Of a stretch of DNA of 64,000 nucleotides, positions 27,282 to 36,191 are shown one piece after another; the first letter of the stretch is position 1, and every line of letters starts with the position of its first letter. The notes beneath the pieces are model-generated. The model ran no database searches and was not told the DNA's origin. It saw only the letters and a list, made by a program, of their open reading frames with translations. Position numbers and translations under genes: made by a program. Source of the DNA: Anaerolineae bacterium (GTDB lineage: Bacteria; Chloroflexota; Anaerolineae; UBA3071); NCBI GenBank assembly GCA_029907105.1, contig JARYMM010000012.1, forward strand, positions 1 through 64,000, given 5' to 3'.

Positions 27282-27380
27282 GGAGGGGCGCAGCGCCGCT
27301 GTGCTCCTACTCCAGACCAAAAGCAGCCTGATGCAGTTGGTATCTGGCCAGCCAGGCCGCCGGACATGGCTGTCCGGCGG
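27282..27380. repeat. Two palindromic repeats upstream of and within the transketolase start
   Basis: 27282-27310 is a GGAGGGGCGCAGCGCCGCTG hairpin of the GTAGGGGC family. 27357-27366 pairs perfectly with 27371-27380 around TGGC. The most likely start codon, ATG 27366, lies at the tip of this second hairpin. Confidence 0.8.
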
Positions 27381-28205
27381 GAGCCTGAGCAGTTGCAGGC
27401 GCTCAAGGAGCTGGCGCGGAACCTGCGGCTGGACGTGCTGGAGATGACGACGCGCGTCGCTTCAGGACATGTCTCGAGCTCCTACTCCTGTGTGGAGATC
27501 CTGACCGCCCTGTACTTTGGCGGCGTCCTGCGCTATCGCGCCGACCAGCCGCACTGGCCGGAGCGGGATCGCTTCTTCCTCAGCAAGGGGCACGCGGCCC
27601 CCATCTTCTACGCCGTGCTGGCCCGCGCCGGCTACTTCGATCGTGACGAGCTGTGGGGCCTGCGCACCGTCAACCGCCGCGCCGAGGGGCACCCGGTTCA
27701 GGACAAGCTGCCGGGCATCGAGATGACCTCTGGCTCCCTGGGCAAGGGGCTTTCCGTGGCCCTGGGCCACGTGCTGGCCGGGCGGCTGGATAGGCTGGAC
27801 TACCGCTGCTACGTGCTGTTGGGCGATGGCGAATGTCAGGAAGGTCAGATCTGGGAGGCGGCCATGGCTGCGGCCCATTTCCGCGCCGATAACCTCATCG
27901 CCATCGTGGACTACAACAAGTATCAGGAGAGCGGCCCCATCAGCCGTGAGATGGAGCTGGAGCCCTTTGCCGACAAGTGGCGCGCCTTCGGCTGGCACGT
28001 TGCCGAGGTGGATGGGCACGACATCGGCGCGCTTATCGAAACGTTTAAAGCCATGTGGCAAGTCAAGGGGCAGCCGTCGGTGGTCATTGCCCACACGGTG
28101 AAGGGCCGGCCCGTCTCCTTCGTGGAAGCGGACTATCGCTTTCATGGCAAGGCCCTCTCGCCGGAGCAGGCGGAAAAGGCGCGGGAGGAAATACTATGCG
28201 CTTAG
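27366..28205 (+). CDS. Transketolase, N-terminal (TPP-binding) subunit
   Basis: 279 residues. The thiamine-diphosphate motif GDG..N is present (LLGDGECQEGQIWEA to NLIAIVDYNKYQ), and FLSKGHAAPIFYAVLA and SGSLGKGLSVALGHVLA are typical of split transketolases. The start is uncertain: ATG 27366 lies in a palindromic repeat without a clear Shine-Dalgarno, and ATG 27249 would add 39 residues, largely repeat-derived. Overlaps the C-terminal subunit gene by 10 bp. The pair transfers two-carbon units between sugar phosphates or acts on a related ketose. Confidence 0.92.
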   Translation: MAVRREPEQLQALKELARNLRLDVLEMTTRVASGHVSSSYSCVEILTALYFGGVLRYRADQPHWPERDRFFLSKGHAAPIFYAVLARAGYFDRDELWGLRTVNRRAEGHPVQDKLPGIEMTSGSLGKGLSVALGHVLAGRLDRLDYRCYVLLGDGECQEGQIWEAAMAAAHFRADNLIAIVDYNKYQESGPISREMELEPFADKWRAFGWHVAEVDGHDIGALIETFKAMWQVKGQPSVVIAHTVKGRPVSFVEADYRFHGKALSPEQAEKAREEILCA

Positions 28206-29160
28206 GAGAGAAGGCGGGCCTGCCGCCCGCCAGGCAGATGCGCGAGGTCTTTGGCGACGCCCTGCTCGACCTCTGCCGCAAGAACGAAAAGGTCGTCGTC
28301 CTGGATGGCGACCTGTGCAGCACCACCAAGACGCTGCGCGTGCGCGAGGAGTTCCCGGAGCGTTTTTTCAACATCGGCATCGCCGAGAGCAACATGGTCA
28401 GCATCGCTGCCGGGCTGGCCTCGTGCGGTTTTATCCCCTTTGCCTCCAGCCTGGCCGGCTTCATCCTGGCCAACGGCTACGACCAACTGCGCATCTCCGT
28501 CGCCCTGGCCGGCCTCAACGTCAAGATCGTGGGCAGCCATGGCGGCATCACCCTGGGCAAGGATGGGCCGACGGCGATGGCCATCGAGGATTTCGCCCTC
28601 GTGGGCGGCCTGCCCACCTTCACCATCCTGGTGCCTTCGGACCCTGCCACCATGTACAAAGCGGTGCACGCCGCCGCCGGGCATGTGGGCCCCGTCTATC
28701 TGCGTTCCAGCCGGGAGGCCATGCCGCACATCTATCCGATGGATGACTGTCCCTTCCAAATCGGCAAGGCCAACGTGGTCCGTCAGGGGCGCCATCTGAC
28801 GATCATCGGCTGTGGCATCATGGTGGCGGCGGCCCTGGATGCAGCGGCGATGCTGGCCGAGGAGGGCATCGAGGCCCGCGTGCTGGACATGCACACCCTG
28901 CGGCCGTTGGACCGGGAGGCCATTGTTGCCGCAGCGCGAGAGACGGGGGCCATCGTCACCGCCGAGGAGCATCTGCTGCATGGCGGCATGGGCAGCAACA
29001 TCGCCCGCCTCGTCGCCGAAACTTACCCCGTGCCCATGCGCTTCGTCGGCCTGGCCGACACCTACACCGATTCGGGCGAGGCGGAGGCCCTTCTGGAGAA
29101 GTACGGGCTGACGCCGATGGACATCGTGGAGGCGGCGCGAGAGGTGGTGGCGGCCAAGGC

Positions 29161-29164
<4 letters not shown>
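28196..29164 (+). CDS. Transketolase, C-terminal subunit
   Basis: 322 residues. Pyrimidine-binding domain with DLCSTTKT, RFFNIGIAESNMVSIAAGLA (the catalytic Glu is in IAES), then the transketolase C-terminal domain (VLDMHTLRPLDREAI, TAEEHLLHGGMGS). GGAGG 8 bp upstream of ATG 28196 within the end of the preceding gene. Its stop codon is the first TGA of the repeat at 29161. Confidence 0.93.
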
Positions 29165-29241
<77 letters not shown>

Positions 29242-29258
29242 GGAGAGCTTATCCGGTG

Positions 29259-30545
29259 ATGCATCAAGAACTCCTCAAACTCGAAGCCCAAGGCACTCCC
29301 ATCCGTGTCGGCGTCAGCGGCGCGGGCTGGATGGGCAGCGGCTTCGTCGCTCAGGTGGCCCACGTGCCGGGCATGGAGGTGACCGTGTTGGCCGACGCCG
29401 ATACGCGCCTGGCCTGGGAAGCCTTCATGGCCACGGGCGTGGCGCGGGAGGGCATCGTTGAGGCCAGTGCACCGGGGCCGGCCATGGACGCGCTGCGCGC
29501 CGGCAAGCGCGTGGTCACCGGCGACTACACCCTGGCGGCGCAGTTGGAGGCCGTGGACGTCGTCTGCGATGTGACCCCCTCGCCGGCCATCGGGGCCGAA
29601 ACGGCCTATGCCTGCATCCGGCACGGCAAAGATGTGGTCATGGTCAACATCGAGGCTGACGTGACGGTGGGGCGCATCCTGCACAAGCTGGCACAGGAGG
29701 CCGGCGTGCTCTACACCGTCTCCTCCGGCGACGAGCCGGGTTGTCTGATGGAGCTCTACGACTTCGTCACCAGCCTGGGCTGGGAGGTGATCGTCATCGG
29801 CAAAGGCAAGAACAACCCCCTCGACCCCACGGCCACGCCGGAGACGGTGGCCGAAGCGGCCCGCCGCACGGGCAAGGATCCCTTCCAGGTGGCCTCGTAC
29901 GTGGATGGCACCAAGACCATGTTCGAGATGGCCTGTGCGGCCAACGCTACCGGCTGCCGGCCCATGCAGCGGGGCATGATCGGCCCCCAGGCCACACTGG
30001 AGACGGTATCCCAGGTCTTCGCCCTGCAGGAGGATGGCGGCATCACCCGCTTCCCCGGCGCGGTGGACTTCGTGCAGGGGCCTTCCATGGCCGGCGGCGT
30101 TTTCGTCGTCGTCCGCGTGGAAGATGAACGCATCCGCGACGACCTGCAATATCTCAAGGTGGGCAGGGGCAAATACTTCACCCTTTTTCGGCCCTACCAC
30201 CTGTGGTTTCTGGAAGCGCCCCATTCTGTGGCCCGCGCCGTGCTCTACCGCCAGCCGACGCTGGTGCCGCTGGAGCATCCCGTGGCCGAGGTGATGACGG
30301 TGGCCAAACGCGGCCTGCAGCCGCGAGAGCGGCTCGACGACTTTGGCGGTTACACGTTTTATGGTATCATAGACGGCGCTGCGGAGGCGCGGGCACTGAA
30401 CGCCCTTCCCGTGGGGCTGGCCCCCGGCGCGGAGATCGTGCGGCCGGTGGCCGCCGGCCAAATCATCACCTGGGATGACGTGCGATTGGACGAGGAAAGC
30501 ACGGTGGTCAAATTGCGCCGCCAGCAGGAAGGCTGTGAACCATGA
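29259..30545 (+). CDS. NAD(P)-dependent oxidoreductase with C-terminal SAF domain (homoserine-dehydrogenase-like)
   Basis: 428 residues. N-terminal Rossmann motif GVSGAGWMGSGFV, a central part with VVMVNIEADVTVG and VSSGDEPGCLMELYDF, and a C-terminal SAF-like region (LPVGLAPGAEIVRPVAAGQIITWDDV). Such enzymes occur in operons for branched or uncommon sugars and polyols; the substrate cannot be read here. ATG 29259 is preferred; GTG 29256 is immediately upstream. The stop overlaps the next ATG by 4 bp (ATGA). Confidence 0.85.
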   Translation: MHQELLKLEAQGTPIRVGVSGAGWMGSGFVAQVAHVPGMEVTVLADADTRLAWEAFMATGVAREGIVEASAPGPAMDALRAGKRVVTGDYTLAAQLEAVDVVCDVTPSPAIGAETAYACIRHGKDVVMVNIEADVTVGRILHKLAQEAGVLYTVSSGDEPGCLMELYDFVTSLGWEVIVIGKGKNNPLDPTATPETVAEAARRTGKDPFQVASYVDGTKTMFEMACAANATGCRPMQRGMIGPQATLETVSQVFALQEDGGITRFPGAVDFVQGPSMAGGVFVVVRVEDERIRDDLQYLKVGRGKYFTLFRPYHLWFLEAPHSVARAVLYRQPTLVPLEHPVAEVMTVAKRGLQPRERLDDFGGYTFYGIIDGAAEARALNALPVGLAPGAEIVRPVAAGQIITWDDVRLDEESTVVKLRRQQEGCEP

Positions 30546-31942
30546 ACCTGATCGTCATCTGCCTGGATTCTTTGCGGCAGGACCATGTGAGCTTCTACCA
30601 TCCCGATTCGCCGGTGGCGACGCCCAACCTGGACCGCCTTGCCCGGCGCAGCGTCAGCTTCACCAACGTCTATCCCGAGGCGCTGCCCACGATCCCCGTC
30701 CGCACGCAGTTGACGGCCGGACGGCGAACCCTGCCCAACCGTCCCTGGCAGCCGCTGACGCCTGAGGACCGCACCCTGGCCGAGCTCCTGGGGCGCTATG
30801 GCTACGTCTCGGCCTTCATCACCGACGTTTATCACTATTTCAAGCCCGGTTACAACTTCCACCGCGGTTTTCGCGTCTGGCGCTGGATCCGGGGGCAGGA
30901 GTATGACCCCTACCGCTCCGCCCCGCTGAAGCGGTTGCGTCTCGAAGATCACATCAACGAGCGGTTCCCGCCGGGGTGGGAAAAGCTGGTCCTGACCTGT
31001 TTGCAGAACATCGAACCTCTGGAGAAACCGGACGACTACCCCTGCGCCCAGGTCGTGCATCAGGCCTGTGCCTGGCTGGAGGAGAACCGGACGTACGACA
31101 AAATCTTTCTCTGGGTGGAGTGCTTCGATCCCCATGAACCATGGACTCCACCGCCGGAATTTGACCGTTACACCGATCCGAACTACCGGGGCAAGCGGTA
31201 CATTCTGCCGCCTGGTGGCCTGGCCAGCCGTGTCTTCACGCCGGAGGAAATCGCCTACATCCGGGGGCTCTACGCCGGCGAGGTGGCCTATGTGGATCAT
31301 TACATCGGCGTGCTGCTGGAGGCGCTAGAAAGCTGGGGATTCTTCGAGAACTCCCTGATCCTGCTCGTCTCCGATCACGGCCACCCCCTGGCCGATCACG
31401 GCAAGTTCCTGAAGGGACCAGACCGGTTGTACAGCGAACTCCTGAAGGTCCCCCTGATGATCCACTTCCCCGGCGACGAGTGGGGTGGCAGACAGGTAGA
31501 TGCTTTGGGCCTCTTCCACGACATCCCGGTCACCCTCCTGGAGGCGATGGGCTTCCGTTCCGATCTGGATGCTTTTCAAGGACGCAGCCTGCTGCCGGTC
31601 ATCCGGGGGGAGGTGGACTCTATCCGCCAGGCCATCATCACCGGCTATCACGAGGGAAAGGACCGTTGCATACGCGACAAGCGCTGGAGCTACATCCGTC
31701 GTCCCGAAGGAGAGCCAGACGAGCTCTACGACCTGCTGAACGACCCTCAAGAGCGACATAATCTGATAGACACCTGTCCACAGGAAGCGCAGCGGCTGGC
31801 CTCCGCCTTTGGCGAGATCTTCACCACCGGGAGGGCGGTGAAAGGTGTGCAAGGACGGTACGAGGTCGAGCATTCGGCGGCTTCCCCGGGGAGGAGCAAG
31901 TTCGATGCAGACCCCGGACGGGATAGTGCGGGGACTGCATGA
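30542..31942 (+). CDS. Sulfatase/alkaline-phosphatase-superfamily hydrolase with Thr at the nucleophile position
   Basis: 466 residues, cytoplasmic (no signal peptide). N-terminal metal site ICLDSLRQDH, C-terminal metal site LLVSDHGHPLADHG, and the tail ELYDLLNDPQERHNL are sulfatase-like. The sulfatase signature C/S-x-P-x-R is replaced by T-I-P-V-R (about residues 53-57), so no formylglycine can form. It is therefore more likely a phosphodiesterase/phosphatase-type enzyme, or inactive. Translationally coupled to the upstream dehydrogenase. The C-terminal 40 residues look unconserved. Confidence 0.85.
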   Translation: MNLIVICLDSLRQDHVSFYHPDSPVATPNLDRLARRSVSFTNVYPEALPTIPVRTQLTAGRRTLPNRPWQPLTPEDRTLAELLGRYGYVSAFITDVYHYFKPGYNFHRGFRVWRWIRGQEYDPYRSAPLKRLRLEDHINERFPPGWEKLVLTCLQNIEPLEKPDDYPCAQVVHQACAWLEENRTYDKIFLWVECFDPHEPWTPPPEFDRYTDPNYRGKRYILPPGGLASRVFTPEEIAYIRGLYAGEVAYVDHYIGVLLEALESWGFFENSLILLVSDHGHPLADHGKFLKGPDRLYSELLKVPLMIHFPGDEWGGRQVDALGLFHDIPVTLLEAMGFRSDLDAFQGRSLLPVIRGEVDSIRQAIITGYHEGKDRCIRDKRWSYIRRPEGEPDELYDLLNDPQERHNLIDTCPQEAQRLASAFGEIFTTGRAVKGVQGRYEVEHSAASPGRSKFDADPGRDSAGTA

Positions 31943-32059
31943 AGTCGGCCTGAAACATCTCGTTCCTCTGACCGGTTTTTGGCTATCGGGCAGCGCCTTT
32001 ATGGGCCTGTGGAAGCTCTTTGAATTGACCAGAAAAGCTACGGAGGAGATCAGAGTATC

Positions 32060-33019
32060 ATGATTGTCACAACGGCAGATTTGTTCCGTGTCGCCTATGG
32101 CCGTTTCGCCTATGGCGCTTACAACATCAACAACATGGAGCAGGCCCTGGGTCTGTTCCGCGGGGGCATCGAAGCCCAGGCTCCGCTCATCATCCAGATC
32201 TCCAAGGGGGCACGCAAGTACGCCGGCGTCAAGATGATCGAGGCCATCATCCGCGCCGCCGAGGAGATGTATCCCGAGGTCATCTTTGCCGTGCATCTGG
32301 ATCACGGCGATGAGGCCACCTGCTATGACGCCATCGCCTCCGGCTTCTACAGTTCGGTGATGATTGATGCCTCCCATCAGCCTTTCGCGGAGAACGTGGC
32401 CATCACCCGCCGGGTGGTGGAGCGGGCTCACGACAGGGGTATCAGCGTGGAGGCGGAACTGGGCATGCTGGGGGGTGTCGAAGAGGACATCCGTGTGGAC
32501 GAGAAGCACGCCTTGCTCACCGACCCCGACGAGGCTGCCGAGTTCGTGCGCCTGACCGGCTGCGACAGCCTGGCCGTGGCCATCGGCACCAGCCACGGGG
32601 CCTACAAGTTCAAGGGACGGCAGACGCTGCACCTGGAGCGGTTGGCCGAGATCCAGCACCGCCTGCCCGGCTTCCCGCTGGTCATGCACGGCTCATCCTC
32701 GGTGCCGCCGGAGGAAGTGGCGCGCATCAACGCCGCCGGCGGGGCCATTGACCCTTCGGCGCGCGGCGTGGACGAGGAGGAGTTCGCCAAAGCCGTGCCT
32801 TTGGGCGTGGTCAAGGTCAACATTGACACCGATGGCCGGCTGGTGTGGACGCGGGTGCACCGCGAGCACTTCCGCGATCACCCCGAGAACTTCGACTTCC
32901 GCAAGCCGGGCGAGATCATGATGGCGGAGTACGCGCACTTCATCGCCCACAAGAGCGAGAAACTGGGCTGCGCGGGCAAACTCGCCGAGGTGCGCGCGGC
33001 GCTGACCGGCAAGGAGTGA
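32060..33019 (+). CDS. Class II (zinc) ketose-bisphosphate aldolase
   Basis: 319 residues. NINNMEQALG near the N-terminus, zinc ligands in VHLDHGDEA, GTSHGAYKF and VMHGSSSVPPEE, and the NIDTDGRLVWT phosphate-binding segment. Belongs to the FbaA/GatY/IolJ family; cleaves a ketose (bis)phosphate to dihydroxyacetone phosphate and an aldehyde. GGAGGAG lies upstream. In this operon it likely performs the C-C cleavage after PfkB phosphorylation. Confidence 0.94.
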   Translation: MIVTTADLFRVAYGRFAYGAYNINNMEQALGLFRGGIEAQAPLIIQISKGARKYAGVKMIEAIIRAAEEMYPEVIFAVHLDHGDEATCYDAIASGFYSSVMIDASHQPFAENVAITRRVVERAHDRGISVEAELGMLGGVEEDIRVDEKHALLTDPDEAAEFVRLTGCDSLAVAIGTSHGAYKFKGRQTLHLERLAEIQHRLPGFPLVMHGSSSVPPEEVARINAAGGAIDPSARGVDEEEFAKAVPLGVVKVNIDTDGRLVWTRVHREHFRDHPENFDFRKPGEIMMAEYAHFIAHKSEKLGCAGKLAEVRAALTGKE

Positions 33020-33036
33020 GCGCGGGTCACCACTAC

Positions 33037-33135
33037 GCAAGAAGCAAGAGGCAGGAAGCAAGAGGCAAGAAGCAAGAGGCAAGAAGCAAGAAACGGTTTG
33101 CATCCTGCATCTTGCATCCTGCATCTCGCCTCTCG
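33037..33135. repeat. AAGAAGCAAGAGGC direct repeat with opposing GCATCCTGCATCTTGC arm
   Basis: At least five iterations of GCAAGARGCAAGA, then GCATCCTGCATCTTGCATCCTGCATCTCGCC. The arms are imperfectly complementary. Fills the gap between the aldolase and the next isomerase-like gene. Confidence 0.8.
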
Positions 33136-33171
33136 TTTACCCGATACCCACCTGGAGAAAGGAGACATCCC

Positions 33172-34134
33172 ATGCGTATCGGACTCTTCACGGCACTGTT
33201 TGGCAACCTGCCCTTTGAGGAAGCCCTGGATCGTGCTGTCGCCGCCGGCGTGTCGGCGGTAGAGATCGGCTCCGGAGGGTTGCCGGGTCACCCTCACTGT
33301 CCCGTGGACGACCTGCTGGAGAGCGAAACGGCGCGGCGGAAGTACATGGAGGCCATCACCTCGCGCGGCCTGATCCTCAGCGCCTTCAGTTGTCACGACA
33401 ACCCGGTCCACCCCGATCCGGCAGTGGCCAGGAAGGCGGACGAGGACTTCCGCAAGTCGGTGCGTCTGGCCCAACTCCTGGGTGTGCCCGTGGTCAACGC
33501 TTTCTCCGGCCTCCCCGCCGGCGGGCCGGGCGACAAGTGCCCCAACTGGGTCACCTGCCCCTGGCCGCCTGCTTTCCTGGATATGCTGGAGTATCAGTGG
33601 AACGAGAAGGCCATCCCCTACTGGCAGAAAGCGGGCCAGTTCGCCGCCGATCACGGCATCAAGGTCGCCTTTGAGATGCACCCCGGCATGCTGGTCTACA
33701 ATGTGGAGACGCTGCTCCGCATGCGGGAGGCCGTCGGCCCGGTCATCGGCTGCAACTTCGACCCCAGCCATCTCTTCTGGAACGGGGTGGACCCGGTGGC
33801 GGCCATCCGCAAGCTGGGCGAGGCCATCTTCCACGTGCACGGCAAAGATGTCTATGTGGACCCCTTCAACGTGGCCGTCAACGGCTGCAACGACAACAAG
33901 CCTTATCACCGCATCCCGGAGCGCTCCTGGACCTTTCGCACCATCGGCTATGGCCATGACATCGGCGTGTGGAAGGACATCATGAGCGCTTTCCGTATGG
34001 TGGGCTATGACTACGTCATCTCCATCGAGCATGAGGATGCCTTGATGTCCTTCGACGAGGGGTTGGCCAAGGCCGTGGCCGCGCTCAAGGAGGCGTGCCT
34101 CTTCGAGCCCCCGGGCGAGATGTTCTGGGCCTGA
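33172..34134 (+). CDS. TIM-barrel sugar phosphate isomerase/epimerase-like protein
   Basis: 320 residues of the AP-endonuclease-2/xylose-isomerase-like fold. The usual four metal ligands can be placed: Glu in VAFEMHPGM, Asp in CNFDPSHLFW, His in IFHVHGKDV and Glu in ISIEHED. GAGAAAGGAGA precedes ATG 33172. One of four such proteins in the window; substrate unknown. Confidence 0.9.
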   Translation: MRIGLFTALFGNLPFEEALDRAVAAGVSAVEIGSGGLPGHPHCPVDDLLESETARRKYMEAITSRGLILSAFSCHDNPVHPDPAVARKADEDFRKSVRLAQLLGVPVVNAFSGLPAGGPGDKCPNWVTCPWPPAFLDMLEYQWNEKAIPYWQKAGQFAADHGIKVAFEMHPGMLVYNVETLLRMREAVGPVIGCNFDPSHLFWNGVDPVAAIRKLGEAIFHVHGKDVYVDPFNVAVNGCNDNKPYHRIPERSWTFRTIGYGHDIGVWKDIMSAFRMVGYDYVISIEHEDALMSFDEGLAKAVAALKEACLFEPPGEMFWA

Positions 34135-34164
34135 TGGTGGTGGCGTTCGCCGGGGCTCCGAGTG

Positions 34165-34252
34165 TCTGAGGCACCGGGTGCCTGGGGTGTCGCATCACTG
34201 TCTTGGCGTCCTGTTGCCTCGTTGCCTCAGTGCCTCGTTGCCTTGGTGCCTC
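34165..34252. repeat. GTTGCCTCGTTGCCTCAGTGCC repeat abutting a start codon
   Basis: Left arm GAGGCACCGGGTGCCTGGGG, right arm several GTTGCCTCNGTGCCTC units ending one base before ATG 34253, so no Shine-Dalgarno is visible. Confidence 0.75.
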
Positions 34253-35185
34253 ATGAACGTCGGCAAGTGGGACGTGCTGGGCTTCGGCGCCGTGGCTGTG
34301 GACGACCTGATCACCGTGGATCAGTATCCCCTGCCCGGCAGCAAGATACCCGTGCGCCACAGGCAGCGGCAGGGTGGCGGCCTGGCAGGGACGGCCCTGG
34401 TCGCCGCCGCCCGTTTGGGGGCCACCGCTGCCTACTGCGGCGTGCTGGGCGACGATGAGCTATCCCGGTTCACGCGGCGCGAATTCGAGCGTGAGGGGGT
34501 GGACTGTACGCCGGTCCTCTACGACCCGGACGCCCGGCCTATTCATTCTCTGGTGATCGTTGACCGCTCCACAGGCGACCGCACCATCCTCTTCTCGACG
34601 GTCGGCGTCAGGGAACCGGCGCTGGCAGAAGTCACGCCGGAGCTCCTCTCTCGTTCTCGACTGGTCTTCGTGGATCATACGCTCGTGGAGACGGGGGCGC
34701 ACATCGTCGAGCTGGCCCATGCTCAGGGCATCCCGGTGCTGGGCGACTTCGAGGCCGTGCGCGATCGGTGCGTGCTGGCCCTGCTGCCTCGGATAGACCA
34801 TCTGATCGTCGGAACCGCCTTTGCTGCGGAGGTGACGGGAGAACGGGAACCGGCGGCGATGGCCCGTGCGCTTGGCGGCCCCGACCGCGCCTGCTGCGTG
34901 GTGACGGCGGGCGGGCAAGGCTGCTGGTATGTCGAGCGTGGAGGCCAGGTACATCACTTCCCGGCTTTTCGGGTCGAAGTCGTGGATACCACCGGCTGCG
35001 GCGATGTCTTTCACGGCGCTTATGCGGCGTGCATCGCCCGTGGCCAGAGCGTGCGCAGGGCTATTGCCGTGGCCACGGCTGCCGCCGGCCTCAAGGCCAC
35101 TCAGCCGGGCGGCCGCAGCGGCATTCCTGATCTGCCCACCGTGGAGCGCTTTCTGAGGGAACAGGGACACGATGAACAGCCGTGA
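34253..35185 (+). CDS. PfkB-family carbohydrate kinase (ribokinase-like)
   Basis: 310 residues. N-terminal GFGAVAVDDLITVDQYP, GGGLAGTALVAAARLGA and signature 2 VDTTGCGDVFHGAYAACIA with the catalytic Asp. Only distantly similar to the first kinase. Overlaps the following UroD gene by 14 bp. Start chosen at ATG 34253 because an upstream in-frame extension is translated from the repeat. Confidence 0.9.
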   Translation: MNVGKWDVLGFGAVAVDDLITVDQYPLPGSKIPVRHRQRQGGGLAGTALVAAARLGATAAYCGVLGDDELSRFTRREFEREGVDCTPVLYDPDARPIHSLVIVDRSTGDRTILFSTVGVREPALAEVTPELLSRSRLVFVDHTLVETGAHIVELAHAQGIPVLGDFEAVRDRCVLALLPRIDHLIVGTAFAAEVTGEREPAAMARALGGPDRACCVVTAGGQGCWYVERGGQVHHFPAFRVEVVDTTGCGDVFHGAYAACIARGQSVRRAIAVATAAAGLKATQPGGRSGIPDLPTVERFLREQGHDEQP

Positions 35186-36191
35186 GCGGGTCTGGGCCAG
35201 CATCCGCCATCAGCAACCCGACCGCGTGCCTTACTACTTCAGCTTCACGCAGGCCGCCGCCCGCAAGCTGGAAGCGCACTACGGCACCACGGACCTGGAT
35301 GTCTTCCTGGATAACGACATGGTGCGCTACAGCATCCGCCGCCCGGCCCTGTTCGAGGAGGTGCGCCCCGGTTTTGTGCGCGATGAGTTCGGCGTGCTCT
35401 GGAACCGCACGGTGGACAGGGACATCGGCGTTCCGGCGGAGTACCCGCTACAGCGCTGTTCGCTGGAGGAGTACACCTTTCCCGACCCGCTCGATCCCAG
35501 GCGCTACGCCGGGCTGCCGGCCTTCACCGAGAAACACGCGCAACGCTTCCGCCTGGTGAGCTATTCCTTCACCCTCTTCGAGCGGGCCTGGACGCTGCGT
35601 GGCATGCCGGAGCTGTTGATGGACATGGTGGAAGCGCCGGAGTGGGTGGAGGAGCTGCTCGACCGCCTGATGGAGTTCAACCTGGCCGTTGTGCAGGAAC
35701 TCCTGAAGTACGAAGTGGATGGGTTTCTGTTCAGCGACGACTGGGGGCATCAGCAGGGACTGATCTTCAGCCCGCGGCTGTGGCGGCGCTTCATCAAGCC
35801 GCGGCTGGCGCGGCTGTTGCACACGGTCAAGCAGGCGGGCCGGGCGGCCTTCGTCCACTCCTGTGGCCAGGTGCAAACGCTGTTCCCCGACCTGATCGAG
35901 ATCGGCCTGGACGTCTTCAATCCCTTCCAGCCGGACGTGATGGACGTTTACGAGATGAAGCGGCAGTTCGGCGACCGCCTGGCCTTCTACGGCGGCATGA
36001 GCGTGCAGCGCACATTGCCTCTGGGCACGCCGCAGGAGATTCGGGCCGAGGCGCGCCAGCTGATGGCAGAAATCGGCCGCGGCGGTGGGTTCATCATCGC
36101 CCCCTCGCATCACATGCCCGGCGACATCCCGGTGCAGAACATGGTCGCCTTCATCGAGGCGGTGCGGGGGCATGGTAGGCTAGTAGATTAG
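35172..36191 (+). CDS. Uroporphyrinogen-decarboxylase-family methyltransferase-like protein (zinc motif present)
   Basis: 339 residues of the UroD/MtaA superfamily. It carries the H-x-C motif of zinc-dependent corrinoid methyltransferases (AAFVHSCGQV) and a C-terminal FIIAPSHHMPGDIP segment. True HemE arginine motifs are missing. In MtaA-type enzymes zinc activates the methyl acceptor thiol. The corrinoid protein encoded at 51711 is a candidate partner. Role in this sugar cluster is inferred. Confidence 0.85.
   Translation: MNSRERVWASIRHQQPDRVPYYFSFTQAAARKLEAHYGTTDLDVFLDNDMVRYSIRRPALFEEVRPGFVRDEFGVLWNRTVDRDIGVPAEYPLQRCSLEEYTFPDPLDPRRYAGLPAFTEKHAQRFRLVSYSFTLFERAWTLRGMPELLMDMVEAPEWVEELLDRLMEFNLAVVQELLKYEVDGFLFSDDWGHQQGLIFSPRLWRRFIKPRLARLLHTVKQAGRAAFVHSCGQVQTLFPDLIEIGLDVFNPFQPDVMDVYEMKRQFGDRLAFYGGMSVQRTLPLGTPQEIRAEARQLMAEIGRGGGFIIAPSHHMPGDIPVQNMVAFIEAVRGHGRLVD

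Noticed and set aside
35172-36191. HemE (uroporphyrinogen decarboxylase of haem synthesis)
   Set aside because: Lacks HemE N-terminal arginine motifs, has the HSCG motif of MtaA-like enzymes, and no haem genes are nearby.
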